A DNA stretch of 37,848 nt from Clostridiales bacterium. GTDB lineage: Bacteria > Bacillota_A > Clostridia > Oscillospirales > Oscillospiraceae. Shown here piece after piece: positions 1 to 7,550 of this stretch. The notes beneath the pieces are model-generated. The model was not told the DNA's origin. It worked only from the letters and a program-made list of their open reading frames with translations, and did no database searches. The DNA lies in the NCBI GenBank assembly GCA_019417795.1, contig DXUR01000002.1, forward strand, positions 1 through 37,848. The letters run 5' to 3'. The stretch's first letter is position 1, and the number at the start of each line of letters is the position of its first letter. The translations under genes and the position numbers were made by a program.

Positions 1-94
1 CCATTGAAATAACGGCACTTAACGGTGAGCAATCTGAAAAGATGTTTCTATAACAGAAGCATCCAATCCAGTCCCCACGCCACTTTTAGGCCAC

Positions 95-140
95 AGGTGT
101 AGGAGTAGTCAAGAAATAACCGGCTCTCCTACACCTTTTT
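95..140 (+). terminator. Rho-independent terminator-like hairpin reading rightward
   Basis: An 11-base perfect inverted repeat (95-105 with 126-136) encloses a 20-base loop and runs into five T on the plus strand (136-140). The T-tract is on the plus strand, so it would stop rightward transcription entering from left of the window, converging on the leftward late genes. On the minus strand there is no T-tract after the stem. Bases 1-94 hold no gene that I can see. Confidence 0.6.
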
Positions 141-153
141 CGACCTCTAATCA

Positions 154-456
154 CTACTTATGGATCTGCGCAAGTGCTTCTTTCAGCTTGTCAAATCCGA
201 ACATTGCCGCATAAGCCACCATGAACGCGAGGACCACCGCGGCAAACACCATATACCACACCACAGCGATCTCCTTGATGGAACAATATGCAAAGAAAGC
301 GCCGAGCGTCAGCACCAGCGAAACGATCATCGCCAGAGCATTCGTCGGCAGCTTGTCCCAGGTTACTTTCTTGAGTACCTGTACCACAATGTTCGTCAGC
401 ACCACCAGCACGCCAATGATGCTGATGATGACAGACCAGTTCAGTACACTCTCCAT
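154..456 (-). CDS. Putative holin
   Basis: A 100-residue, very hydrophobic protein with about three membrane segments (roughly residues 7-27, 40-60 and 64-88), a short polar link with KKVTWDKLPTN, and a charged C-terminal tail (FDKLKEALAQIHK). Size, topology and position as the last gene of the late cluster fit a phage holin, which permeabilises the membrane so that endolysin reaches the cell wall. The ATG at 456 follows AGGAGGAAAAGAAT. Two other membrane proteins precede it, so which one makes the lethal hole is inferred. No endolysin is adjacent; the only lytic enzyme in the window is at 20850-21677. Confidence 0.7.
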   Translation of the reverse strand: MESVLNWSVIISIIGVLVVLTNIVVQVLKKVTWDKLPTNALAMIVSLVLTLGAFFAYCSIKEIAVVWYMVFAAVVLAFMVAYAAMFGFDKLKEALAQIHK

Positions 457-471
457 ATTCTTTTCCTCCTG

Positions 472-852
472 TTATCCCACCCCGTCTTCGGGCGGAGTAG
501 AGTTTCCCTTGTCAGGCCATGAGTTGTTCTTGCTCAGGTTTTCAAACAGCGCCTTGAGACCGTAGATCAGCACCACGCCGATGATCTCCTTAAGCGCGAC
601 CTGTGACAAAGCCTCTGCGATCTGCTCCCGTCCGAGCAATGCAAGGATATAGCTGCACCATACCCATGCAAGCCCGTTGAGAATGCAGACCCACACGATA
701 ATTTTCATCGTGGTGACCTTGAACCCTGTTTTGGAAGAAGACGTGGGGTCCTTTTCAGGAACACCCCCATCCCCCTCCAAAATATCAGTGAACGGTTCCG
801 CTTCTTTGCAGGCTTTCATTTGCTCGGAAAGGCCGATGCCCCACCTGCTCAC
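472..852 (-). CDS. Phage membrane protein of the lysis cassette
   Basis: A 126-residue protein with a hydrophilic N-terminus of about 48 residues, one clear membrane segment (about 49-73, WVCILNGLAWVWCSYILALL), a second weaker hydrophobic segment (about 85-103), and a polar Pro/Gly-rich tail. It starts at GTG 852, which overlaps the stop of the previous gene in a GTGA junction, with AAGGAGG ten bases upstream, so the two are translationally coupled. Position between another membrane-anchored protein and the holin suggests a holin partner or antiholin. I do not recognise a named family. Confidence 0.6.
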   Translation of the reverse strand: MSRWGIGLSEQMKACKEAEPFTDILEGDGGVPEKDPTSSSKTGFKVTTMKIIVWVCILNGLAWVWCSYILALLGREQIAEALSQVALKEIIGVVLIYGLKALFENLSKNNSWPDKGNSTPPEDGVG

Positions 853-1304
853 AGCGCCGCCACCTCCTTCTTATCCTCGTCCTGAAGGAAGTCTCGTTTC
901 TTCAGCCGGACCTTATACACCTCTCGAATGTTCTCAATGGCAATTTCCGCTCGGCTGTTTGGATACTCAGGGTTCTTTTCGCAATAATGCTCGTACTTGT
1001 CGATATACCCAAGTACCTCTACGAATTCTTCCTTCGTATGACGGATCGGACGAAGCAGCTCATTGTTAAAGCGGAGTATCGCCGCTCGCCAGTCATCGGC
1101 ACGGCCTTGATCATCCGTTTTGATATGTGAGTCCAGCTTTTTCTCGATCTCGTCGAGGCGCTTTGAAATGTCAGCATTGATCGCCTTGCCAATGGCTTTG
1201 GCGAGTGCTGACCAGGGGTTGATTTTGACGGGGGCGATTTGCACCAGGGTCATAAGGATCAGGAGCAGACCGCCCCCGCCGGCTAAAATCTCTTGAATAG
1301 TCAC
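849..1304 (-). CDS. Membrane-anchored phage protein, lysis cassette
   Basis: A 151-residue protein. The N-terminus holds a single hydrophobic segment (about residues 4-25, with GGGGLLLILMTLVQIAPV). A long charged helical region follows (IGKAINADISKRLDEIEKKLDSH..., coiled-coil-like), then a mixed C-terminus. It starts at GTG 1304; an ATG two bases earlier is followed at once by a stop, and GGAGG lies eight bases before the GTG. The layout of one membrane anchor plus a cytoplasmic helical rod resembles haemolysin XhlA-like or holin-associated proteins, but the match is only to architecture. It is coupled to the next gene. Confidence 0.55.
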   Translation of the reverse strand: MTIQEILAGGGGLLLILMTLVQIAPVKINPWSALAKAIGKAINADISKRLDEIEKKLDSHIKTDDQGRADDWRAAILRFNNELLRPIRHTKEEFVEVLGYIDKYEHYCEKNPEYPNSRAEIAIENIREVYKVRLKKRDFLQDEDKKEVAAL

Positions 1305-1324
1305 ATCTCAATCCTCCGGTGCGA

Positions 1325-1465
1325 TTATTTCGCCTTGAGCATGGCGACGAGCTCCTCATACTCGCTTCCGGTCAGCTTGTTGGCTGCGAAGAAAATATCA
1401 ATCTTCTCCTCAAGGCCGTCGGTCTGACCGCGCTCGATCATGCGCTTCAGAGTGCGATACAGCAT
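1325..1465 (-). CDS. XkdX-like short phage protein
   Basis: A 46-residue ORF beginning MLYRTLKRMIERGQT and ending YEELVAMLKAK, with AAGGAGG upstream of ATG 1465. Length, the opening aromatic/basic segment and the final pattern of a short helix followed by an 'LTGSEYEEL' turn match the XkdX family (first seen in Bacillus PBSX), which lies between tail-fibre genes and holin in many Firmicutes phages. Its function is unknown. The location here, between the tail/DGR block and the lysis genes, is the usual one. Confidence 0.75.
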   Translation of the reverse strand: MLYRTLKRMIERGQTDGLEEKIDIFFAANKLTGSEYEELVAMLKAK

Positions 1466-1487
1466 AGTCGTTTTCCTCCTTTCTCAA

Positions 1488-1865
1488 TTATTCCGAGAGA
1501 CCCAGCTCAAGCAGGGTCAGTCGGTATTCGTGATCCACGCTCATCGCGTCCGTATCCTGGACGATGGAGTCTGTGTTTTTCTGAGCGCGGAACAACGCAT
1601 CGTTACTGCGGTCGACCTCATTGTCCTTACCCTTTGCAAGGTAGGTGTCGTAGTTCTCCCGCACGCTGGCAGCAAGTCCGGGCCAACTCTCGACCTCAAC
1701 GCAGTATTCGTCATACTGGAACCCGTCAAGGCCTTCCTTGTCCTCGGCATCCTTAGCGATCTTGCACGCCTCCACATTCTGGTAGAGACGGACAAGACTT
1801 CGTTTGGTACCGGGGATCTCTTCCACAGTAAAGCTGCCGGGGTTGACCATTCCCTGTACTTTCAT
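1488..1865 (-). CDS. Conserved phage protein of unknown function downstream of the DGR
   Basis: A 125-residue acidic protein (MKVQGMVNPGSFTVEEI...). The ATG at 1865 is preferred because AAAGGAG lies eight bases upstream; the in-frame GTG at 1874 touches that ribosome site. The first part looks like a small beta domain (RSLVRLYQNVEA..., QYDEYCVEVES); the second is helical and polar. It sits where an Avd accessory protein might be sought, but Avd proteins are basic four-helix bundles and this one is acidic, so I do not call it Avd. The position before the XkdX-like gene suggests a tail-fibre accessory protein. Confidence 0.6.
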   Translation of the reverse strand: MKVQGMVNPGSFTVEEIPGTKRSLVRLYQNVEACKIAKDAEDKEGLDGFQYDEYCVEVESWPGLAASVRENYDTYLAKGKDNEVDRSNDALFRAQKNTDSIVQDTDAMSVDHEYRLTLLELGLSE

Positions 1866-1880
1866 GAAAATCACTCCTTT

Positions 1881-3056
1881 TTATGCCGCCTGGTATGGCG
1901 GATATAATGCCTGAAGTCTTCTGCACTCCTTTCGGACGACTTTCTTCAGTGCAAACATCGTCTTGGGCTGATAATACCTGTCCAAAACCTGCTGATGATT
2001 GCATTTGCGAAGCTGTCCGAGCCGTGAGATCAGTCCCGAAGCCCTCTTGAATGAGATGACGCGGTTCCTGTCTCGCCGGTAGTAGTAAAGATGAAGCGAT
2101 TGCTTGAGCCGGAATAGATTATGCTTTCGCAAGATCGTGTAACCGTGTCCGAATCGGTATCCAAGAGCCGATGGTAAGCGCGGGCGGCGGTGCCGTTGCT
2201 TTTTCTTCGGCAAAGCCTGATGTGCTCTCTCGACTTTTGGCGTAAACCCGACGCGGAAGATCTGCCAGTTACCTTTGATCTTCATTCCGATCTCGGCAAG
2301 CCACTTCTTGATATCTTCCAGCAGCTTCCTCAGTTTTCGCTTGTTGGAACCGAAGATCGTGAAGTTGTCCATCTGCCGCAGATAGTGTGATACGCCATAC
2401 TGCTTTTGATGGATCATCAGATCTAAGGGCTGGAGTGTCAAATGGAGAAACCATGCGGAGAAGAATGCGCCAATGAGGACTCCGTATTCCATAATGGCGT
2501 CGCACAGCCAAAGCGTTTCGGTGTCCTTGAACACCCGCTTCAAGGCTTCGATGACATACGGCGGGTCAAGCTCCTCAAAGCAGTGGTAGATGTCGCACTC
2601 GCAGCAATACTTCGTGCCCTCTACATTGTTCTTCATCCACTTTTTCAATGCCTTGACGCCGTAGGAGTTCCCTCGGCCGGGGACGCTTGCGATGCAGTAC
2701 CGGTCCATGCTCCGCATAATGTGCGGGATCATCGGCTGCACAACAGCGTGGTGAACATATTGGTCCGGCCACAGAAGCGGCTCGTTGATGTCTCTCCATT
2801 TGCCCTTGCCGCTGTCCGCGTTGCGGTCCCAGCGCCGTCGCTTGAGGGGAGGGTGCATGTGCTCGTCTCCGTCGACCAGACCTTGGATGAATGCTCGGAG
2901 CTTCTCCACATATTCATCCATATTATTTTCGATCTCAATGACCTTTTTGTTCAGGCTGTGATTGCCGTTTCGCCGATGGCCGGCGTTCACTTCCCGAATT
3001 GCCAGACGAAGGTTTTCGTCTGATATGATCTCTTTGTAAACTCGAACTCGTTTCAT
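1881..3056 (-). CDS. Reverse transcriptase of a diversity-generating retroelement, with noncanonical QMDN active site
   Basis: A 391-residue reverse transcriptase. It would copy the adjacent template-repeat RNA into adenine-mutagenised cDNA that replaces the variable repeat of the target gene. Visible motifs are: a basic N-terminus with PLKRRRW (70-76); PGRGNSYGVKALKKW (126-140, motif before the palm); motif A CECDIYHCF with catalytic D155; LIGAFFSAW (194-202), matching the DGR-type (I/L/V)GxxxSQ motif except A for Q; and motif C RQMDNFTIF (227-235), where YxDD is expected, so the second Asp is Asn231. A strongly basic C-terminal extension (about 275-391) probably binds RNA. The ATG at 3056 follows AAGGAGG by twelve bases. 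The gene is next to template repeat 3256-3393, the classic arrangement. Confidence 0.93.
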   Translation of the reverse strand: MKRVRVYKEIISDENLRLAIREVNAGHRRNGNHSLNKKVIEIENNMDEYVEKLRAFIQGLVDGDEHMHPPLKRRRWDRNADSGKGKWRDINEPLLWPDQYVHHAVVQPMIPHIMRSMDRYCIASVPGRGNSYGVKALKKWMKNNVEGTKYCCECDIYHCFEELDPPYVIEALKRVFKDTETLWLCDAIMEYGVLIGAFFSAWFLHLTLQPLDLMIHQKQYGVSHYLRQMDNFTIFGSNKRKLRKLLEDIKKWLAEIGMKIKGNWQIFRVGFTPKVERAHQALPKKKQRHRRPRLPSALGYRFGHGYTILRKHNLFRLKQSLHLYYYRRDRNRVISFKRASGLISRLGQLRKCNHQQVLDRYYQPKTMFALKKVVRKECRRLQALYPPYQAA

Positions 3057-3255
3057 CAGGGATGTTTTCCTCCTTGTAGCCTCACAACCGTTCCAGCGCC
3101 GCGGGGTGTTCCAAGGCGAGACCCGGCCCGAAGTGTACTAAGCTGTGTCCTGTCGGCTTTTCTTCAGCAAGTGCTGTGCGGTCAACCGTGCGATATAGAA
3201 AGGGTGAGGAACCCCTACTACCAAATGGAGGGTTAGCCTGTGGCTCAGCAAGGAT

Positions 3256-3393
3256 GCGACAGCCGATGTTGTCGTTCGTGTTCGACGCGTTGTTGTAGTT
3301 GATGTAGAACGGACCGTGATTCTGGTTCTGGTTATAGTTACCGCCATGGTACAGGCACGGATATCTACCATTGAAGTTCCAGTTATCCGGGAC
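3256..3393 (-). repeat. DGR template repeat (TR)
   Basis: A 138-base non-coding copy of the 3' end of the gene at 3516-6242. Aligned without gaps to the variable repeat at 3546-3683, 122 positions are identical. All 16 differences are at template adenines (minus strand; T in the plus listing): 11 A-to-G and 5 A-to-T. The TR has 42 adenines, many in AAC codons that would read as Asn (for example NWNFNG and NYNQNQN). Four more downstream bases (3252-3255) may belong, adding one A-to-C. About 200 bases separate it from the reverse transcriptase start, and it is presumably part of the DGR RNA. A 112-codon ORF runs through it but lacks a ribosome site. Confidence 0.95.
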
Positions 3394-3466
3394 CATCGTC
3401 TGCTGCACAGTTGACCCCATGTTAAATTGTTGTTTTTCTTAAAATATCAGTGAAATGCAAGGGGAA

Positions 3467-3510
3467 GGGGCTGCGGCCCCCTCACCCCTGCACCCCTACC
3501 TCTTCAGGGG
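3467..3510 (-). other. Paired GC-rich hairpins between target gene and TR
   Basis: The 95-base gap between the target gene stop and the TR holds two inverted repeats: 3493-3497 with 3506-3510 (CCCCT/AGGGG), and 3467-3471 with 3476-3480 (GGGGC/GCCCC, 4-base loop). On the minus strand they follow the target stop codon and lead into an A/T-rich stretch, not an immediate T-tract. They could attenuate transcription between target gene and DGR RNA, or take part in retrohoming. I cannot tell which. Confidence 0.4.
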
Positions 3511-3515
3511 AACAG

Positions 3516-6242
3516 TCACGCCGCCTTTGGCGGGCGTTCCTGGAGGCGACAGCCGACGTTGACGAACGTGTCCGACGCGCCGTTGTAGCTGATGCAGAAC
3601 GGACCGTGATTCTGGACCTGGCTATAGCTACCGCCATGGTACAGGCACGGATACCTACCATTGAAGCTCCAGTAATCCGGGACATAGGTCGTTTGACTGC
3701 CGTTTGCCGCGCTCGGGAACAGCGCCCATTCAAGACCGCTTGCTGTCGGAATGGTGAAGTCGGACGGATAGCCCGAAGAGGGCGTGCCGACCAGCGTGCC
3801 ATTCGCGCTGTCGCTGAAGTTGTTGGGATTGCTGATGACATTCAGGCCGTTATTGTTGTAATAGCAGCCGTCCATCCAGTCATAAACATTGTCCCACCAG
3901 CCTTCGATGTTGCGATACTGCGTGAAGCCGTAGCTGTCGCGGCTTGCCGCGGTCGTACCGGTGTGATAACCCATCGCGTCGGTCTGGCCGTTGTTCATCT
4001 TGGAACCGCTCGTAGAGCAGCCTCTGCCGATGCGCTCGCCATTCCAATCGGCAAACTCCACAAGGAACAGCATGTTCACATACCAGAACTGAGCGAAATC
4101 CATCTGCCAGAAGTTAGCGCCGAGGTTATGAATACCGCTGCGCGCCTGGCTTCTCGTGATGTTTACCTGCTGTGCGGCGCCCGTGGTGGACTTATAACCG
4201 CTGGCGCAGTGATAACGGCCGATGTAGGAGTAGTCCAGCTCGCCAAGGCCGTCCCCGCGGTCCCTGTTTACAGGGTCAACGGAGAAGCCCTCGACATAAC
4301 CGTCAGCGATCTGGAGCTTCAGCTTCTTGCCGGTCTTCGTCCACTTGAACCAATACTTTGGCTCCTTGACCTCAACGCCGCCGCTGCGGGTCTCCTTCAC
4401 CATACCGGACCACGGCATCAGGTTGTCGAAGGGAGAAGAACCACTGCCGTTGTTCACAGCCGGAGACGGGTCGCCGAAACTTGCCGCCGCGTCCGTGCGA
4501 GTGCCCTTGGTCTGGCCGCTGCTCGTCCAATCCCACTCAACGCCGTAGATCGTGACGAAAGTGGCCGTCACATTGACCGTCGTGTCGGAAGCCGCCTTGT
4601 AGTTTGTCCCCTCGGCGACCTTGACGGTGATCTTGGCCGTGCCGGTCGTGTAGTTCACGCTCTCAACGGTCACAACGCCGGTGCTTTGATTGATGGATTT
4701 GATCTTCGCGACGCTCGTGTTGTTCGAGGTGGCTGTGATCGTACCGTTGCCATTGCGGTTCACCGTAAAGGTTGCGGTCTTGGCACTGCTCTTCAGCACG
4801 ATGGAGCTCGGCGAATTGGTCACGCTGTTCACGGCCTTGTCGATCGTCCACGATGCTGTCTTGCCTCCGGTGCTTCCGTCGGACCACTTGTAGTTGGAAG
4901 TCGGAGTAAAGGTAGCGCTGTAAGTGCCTGCGTTGGTAGCGGCCGTCACGGAAACGGTCATCTTTGCCGAGTCATAGGCGGTATTCCACGAAGGAGTCTT
5001 CGGGTTGCCGTCATAGACAAGCGTGCCGCTCTGGGCGGGGACTGCCGCGATGGTGGCTCTGCCGATGGTCCACTTGATGGTCTTGGCCGCGGTCGTACCG
5101 TCCGTCCACATACCCTTCTTCAAGGTAAAGGTCGCCGTGTACTCGCCGGCATTCGTCTTGGCAGATACGCTCACAGAGGAGTTCTCATTGTCGAAATTCT
5201 GCCACTTCGGCGTCTGAGCGCTGCCGTTGTAGGTCAGCGTACCGCTCTGCGAAGGAATGGAAACGAGCACCGAGATGATCGTCCACTTCACTTCCTTGGC
5301 GCCTGTGCTGCCATCAGACCACTTGTAGTTAGAAGTCGGCGTAAAGGTCGCCGTGTACTCACCGGCAGCCGTACCGGAGGTATCGCCGCCAATGGTCATC
5401 TTGTTGGTGTCATAGCCGTTCCAGCTCGGTGTCTTGCTCGTGCCGTCGGCAACAAGCGTTCCAGTCTGCGTCGGCAGAGCCGAGATGACAGCGCGGTCGA
5501 TCGTCCACTTTACGCGGGCTTCATCCGTGCCGTCCGGGAACAAATAGCCGTAGGACAGCTTGAAGATCGCCGTGTAACTACCTGCGTCAGAGGCGCTCGT
5601 AACGCCGGAGATCTCCATTTTGAGTGGATCGTAGCCGTTCCAGCTCGGTGTCTTATCCGAACCGTTGTAGGTCGGGATGTTCGTCTGCGTCGGAACGGCA
5701 ATGGTCTTGCCCTGCACCGTAACGACAAGGTCTGTGCTCTTCGTCACACCTTCGTAGGTGTATTCAAGCTTCATGACCTGACGCCCCAATGTAGAGAAGT
5801 TCGTCGTCGGATAGGTGTAATCCAGTACCGCCGCCGTGCTCCCGTCCGAGAAGGTCGCGGTCACGACCATGCCCGTCGGATCAAGGCTCTCCTGATACTG
5901 ATAGACCGTCTTGGTCGGCTGCGTAGTGATGGCGATGCTGACAAGCACCTTTTTCACCGTCACGGCAACCGTCGCGGTCTTCGTGATGCGACCCTCGGTG
6001 TAGGTGATGACAACTTTGCTCACCCCGTCCGTAAGAACAGAGGGAGAGACGGTGTAACCCGTCACATTTGCCATCAGACCTTCGCCGTAGTTTGCCACAA
6101 CGACCATGCCGGTGGGGTCGAAAGTTTCACCGGACTTATAGACCGTCTTGTTGGGCGGGGTGGCGATAGTCAGACTTTCCATCTTCGGAGAGCCGCTGCC
6201 ACCGCCGCCGGAAAGGTTGAATACCTTGCCAACATTACTCAT
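3516..6242 (-). CDS. DGR target: Ig-repeat display protein with C-type-lectin-like variable tip
   Basis: A 908-residue protein. A native GGGGSGS linker (12-18) follows the N-terminus. Two Ig-like domains come next (about 21-96 and 99-178, each with a TVY...DPTGMVV motif). Four repeats of about 70 residues follow (179-466; YNG..KTPSW ... GxYTATF ... KWTI), then another Ig-like domain (467-560). The C-terminal 340 residues are Trp/Gly/Asn-rich and resemble the formylglycine-enzyme/C-type-lectin fold used by DGR targets. The variable repeat encodes residues 854-899; compared with TR, the altered residues are 857, 859, 872, 874, 876, 883, 885, 888, 891, 893, 894 and 896. The ATG at 6242 follows GGAGG by nine bases; a longer in-frame start at 6284 lacks one. 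It is probably a receptor-binding tail protein, as it follows the fibre genes. Confidence 0.92.
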   Translation of the reverse strand: MSNVGKVFNLSGGGGSGSPKMESLTIATPPNKTVYKSGETFDPTGMVVVANYGEGLMANVTGYTVSPSVLTDGVSKVVITYTEGRITKTATVAVTVKKVLVSIAITTQPTKTVYQYQESLDPTGMVVTATFSDGSTAAVLDYTYPTTNFSTLGRQVMKLEYTYEGVTKSTDLVVTVQGKTIAVPTQTNIPTYNGSDKTPSWNGYDPLKMEISGVTSASDAGSYTAIFKLSYGYLFPDGTDEARVKWTIDRAVISALPTQTGTLVADGTSKTPSWNGYDTNKMTIGGDTSGTAAGEYTATFTPTSNYKWSDGSTGAKEVKWTIISVLVSIPSQSGTLTYNGSAQTPKWQNFDNENSSVSVSAKTNAGEYTATFTLKKGMWTDGTTAAKTIKWTIGRATIAAVPAQSGTLVYDGNPKTPSWNTAYDSAKMTVSVTAATNAGTYSATFTPTSNYKWSDGSTGGKTASWTIDKAVNSVTNSPSSIVLKSSAKTATFTVNRNGNGTITATSNNTSVAKIKSINQSTGVVTVESVNYTTGTAKITVKVAEGTNYKAASDTTVNVTATFVTIYGVEWDWTSSGQTKGTRTDAAASFGDPSPAVNNGSGSSPFDNLMPWSGMVKETRSGGVEVKEPKYWFKWTKTGKKLKLQIADGYVEGFSVDPVNRDRGDGLGELDYSYIGRYHCASGYKSTTGAAQQVNITRSQARSGIHNLGANFWQMDFAQFWYVNMLFLVEFADWNGERIGRGCSTSGSKMNNGQTDAMGYHTGTTAASRDSYGFTQYRNIEGWWDNVYDWMDGCYYNNNGLNVISNPNNFSDSANGTLVGTPSSGYPSDFTIPTASGLEWALFPSAANGSQTTYVPDYWSFNGRYPCLYHGGSYSQVQNHGPFCISYNGASDTFVNVGCRLQERPPKAA
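3521..3533. other. Short hairpin just beyond the variable repeat (possible homing-site hairpin)
   Basis: CCGCC-TTT-GGCGG is a perfect 5-base inverted repeat with a 3-base loop, covering the last codons of the target gene. It starts 12 bases beyond the 3' end of the variable repeat in coding sense. In the Bordetella phage DGR a GC-rich hairpin just beyond the variable repeat and its IMH segment promotes homing. Position and composition agree, but this stem is shorter. Confidence 0.45.
3546..3683 (-). repeat. DGR variable repeat (VR)
   Basis: The last variable segment of the target gene, paired without gaps to the template at 3256-3393 (offset 290). Thirteen codons differ, twelve changing the amino acid (for example Asn to Tyr, Ser, Val, Gly, Asp or Phe); one Arg change is silent. 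No difference occurs at any of the 96 template positions that are not adenine. The coding-strand 3' end, GGCTGTCGC, is unchanged and GC-rich, as expected for the IMH side. Confidence 0.95.
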
Positions 6243-6621
6243 CTGTTCCGACCTCCAGTCGAATGATAAAGACGGACAAGTCAACGGTCGGCGTCGTATC
6301 GCACCGGAAAGTCATCTGCCCGCTCGTAGTTACATTGTCTGCGCTCACGCCATAACTGTCGTACACATTACGGGTACCGGCGTCTGCGCCTACAAGATAA
6401 ATATAGTTGCTGTCAGCTAAGAGGGAAGCATGTGCAACAGTCTGCGCTCCGCCGCTCCAATTCGCGGCCGGCAGAGTAACAGAGATGCCGATATGCTGGA
6501 GATCCTCCAGTCCGGCGGCAACAAGCTCCGCCAATTCAGCTACCTGCTTGGCGGAATCCTTCTTCCCCGCAAGTGCCAGCTTTTTGAGCTGGTCAAATGT
6601 GGAAAACTTATGCTCTGCCAT
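6235..6621 (-). CDS. Small tail protein: QLKKLAL adaptor plus fibre C-terminal beta-domain
   Basis: A 128-residue protein of two modules. The N-terminal helix (about 6-30, FSTFDQLKKLALAGKK) matches the start of the protein at 6692-7522 (HTTIKQLKKLALRTK). The C-terminal 80 residues match the end of the fibre protein at 8152-9444: LPAANWSGG against LPASGWSNG, TTSGQMTF against STTGFITF, and VFIIRLEV against VNIVRLEL. This looks like a conserved beta-sandwich cap. Its stop overlaps the start of the DGR target gene by 8 bases. Shared parts suggest a baseplate or fibre adaptor linking successive tip proteins; the exact role is inferred. The ATG at 6621 follows a GGAAGG-type site. Confidence 0.7.
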   Translation of the reverse strand: MAEHKFSTFDQLKKLALAGKKDSAKQVAELAELVAAGLEDLQHIGISVTLPAANWSGGAQTVAHASLLADSNYIYLVGADAGTRNVYDSYGVSADNVTTSGQMTFRCDTTPTVDLSVFIIRLEVGTDE

Positions 6622-6651
6622 ATGTTGTTACCTTCCTTTCAAAAGGTGGAA

Positions 6652-6676
6652 CGGGGGACAGAAAGCCCATCCCCCG
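6652..6676 (-). terminator. GC-rich hairpin between tail-tip genes
   Basis: A perfect 7-base inverted repeat, CGGGGGA (6652-6658) with TCCCCCG (6670-6676), sits in the 70-base gap after the gene ending at 6692. On the minus strand it is followed by a mixed TTCCACCTTTT stretch, so it is a weak terminator or an RNA-stabilising hairpin. Confidence 0.4.
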
Positions 6677-6691
6677 CTCGCATATGCTGGA

Positions 6692-7522
6692 TCAGACAGA
6701 AGCCTGAGCGCCGAAGACTTCGGTCAGCATGGCGTCGACTTCCTCGTCGGTAGCCATCACGATGTCCGTCTTCTTGACAAAGGTTTCGTCGACCTGGGTC
6801 TTGGTGTAGTAAGACTCCAGGGCGGTGCTGATCGCGGCAGTCACCTCAGTCGTCTTGGCGTAATCGGCGATGCTCAGAGCATTGATCGCCTCGGTGATGT
6901 AGGCGACAACGGTGGTAGAGGTCGCACCCTCGGGCAACGTGCCGACAAGAGTCTTCAGGTCGGCGATAGCGGTCTTGTTCTCGCTGATGCCGCCGGCCAT
7001 CTTGGTCGCCTCAGGGCCGTGCTTGGCAACCCAGTCGATCAGCTCCTTGTAGCTGTTGACCACATTGTCATCGGTCACATCGGTGGCGAACTTGTTGATA
7101 GCCTTGTCGATCATCTTGCTGATGGAGCCTTCGCCGTCGCCGGTCAGGGTATCCAGGTCAGCCTGCTTCGCCTTGGCGTCGATGATGGCCTTCAGAGCGG
7201 CAGCCAGATCGCTCTCAGCAACCTCGGACTTGTAGGCCAGAGCCGCCAGACCGTGAACGGGAATATCAACGCCGTTGGCGGAGATGGTGCCGTTGGTCTT
7301 GCCCTCAGCAATGAGAATGTCGGCGATCTTATCGGTCAGGGCCAGCAGAGTGCCGTTGACCTTGATGCCTTCCAGCTTGTTAGGCTCGCCGCCGGCAGTC
7401 ACCAGGTCATTGACCTTAGTGGTCAGGCCGGTAACCTTAGCGTCGACAAGGCCGATCTCACTCTTGGTGCGCAGCGCCAGTTTCTTGAGCTGTTTAATAG
7501 TAGTGTGCTTGGTAGTAGACAT
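6692..7522 (-). CDS. Helical tail-tip/adaptor protein with EVDxML C-terminal motif
   Basis: A 276-residue protein starting MSTTKHTTIKQLKKLALRTK. Most of it is predicted helical and polar with repeated Leu/Ala patterns (for example ALAYKSEVAESDLAAALKAI). It ends in ATDEEVDAMLTEVFG, the same motif found twice at the end of the next protein upstream (7551-8150). The ATG at 7522 follows GGGGA; longer starts lie inside the preceding gene. It probably belongs to the tail-tip or side-fibre set. No enzymatic motif is visible. Confidence 0.65.
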   Translation of the reverse strand: MSTTKHTTIKQLKKLALRTKSEIGLVDAKVTGLTTKVNDLVTAGGEPNKLEGIKVNGTLLALTDKIADILIAEGKTNGTISANGVDIPVHGLAALAYKSEVAESDLAAALKAIIDAKAKQADLDTLTGDGEGSISKMIDKAINKFATDVTDDNVVNSYKELIDWVAKHGPEATKMAGGISENKTAIADLKTLVGTLPEGATSTTVVAYITEAINALSIADYAKTTEVTAAISTALESYYTKTQVDETFVKKTDIVMATDEEVDAMLTEVFGAQASV

Positions 7523-7550
7523 ATTGCATGTCCCCATTAAATATATTTGT

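Noticed and set aside
1488..1865. Candidate Avd accessory protein beside the reverse transcriptase
   Set aside because: The protein is acidic and partly beta-like, not a basic four-helix bundle.
3082..3420. A 112-codon minus-strand ORF covering the template repeat
   Set aside because: No ribosome site. Its protein-like part is only the mirrored target C-terminus (Asn-rich from AAC), and the rest is out of context. The stretch is better explained as DGR template RNA.
3450..6266. A 938-codon plus-strand ORF
   Set aside because: It is fully antisense to the Ig-repeat target gene, without a ribosome site. Its Arg/Val/Ala-rich repeats mirror the repeats of the real gene.
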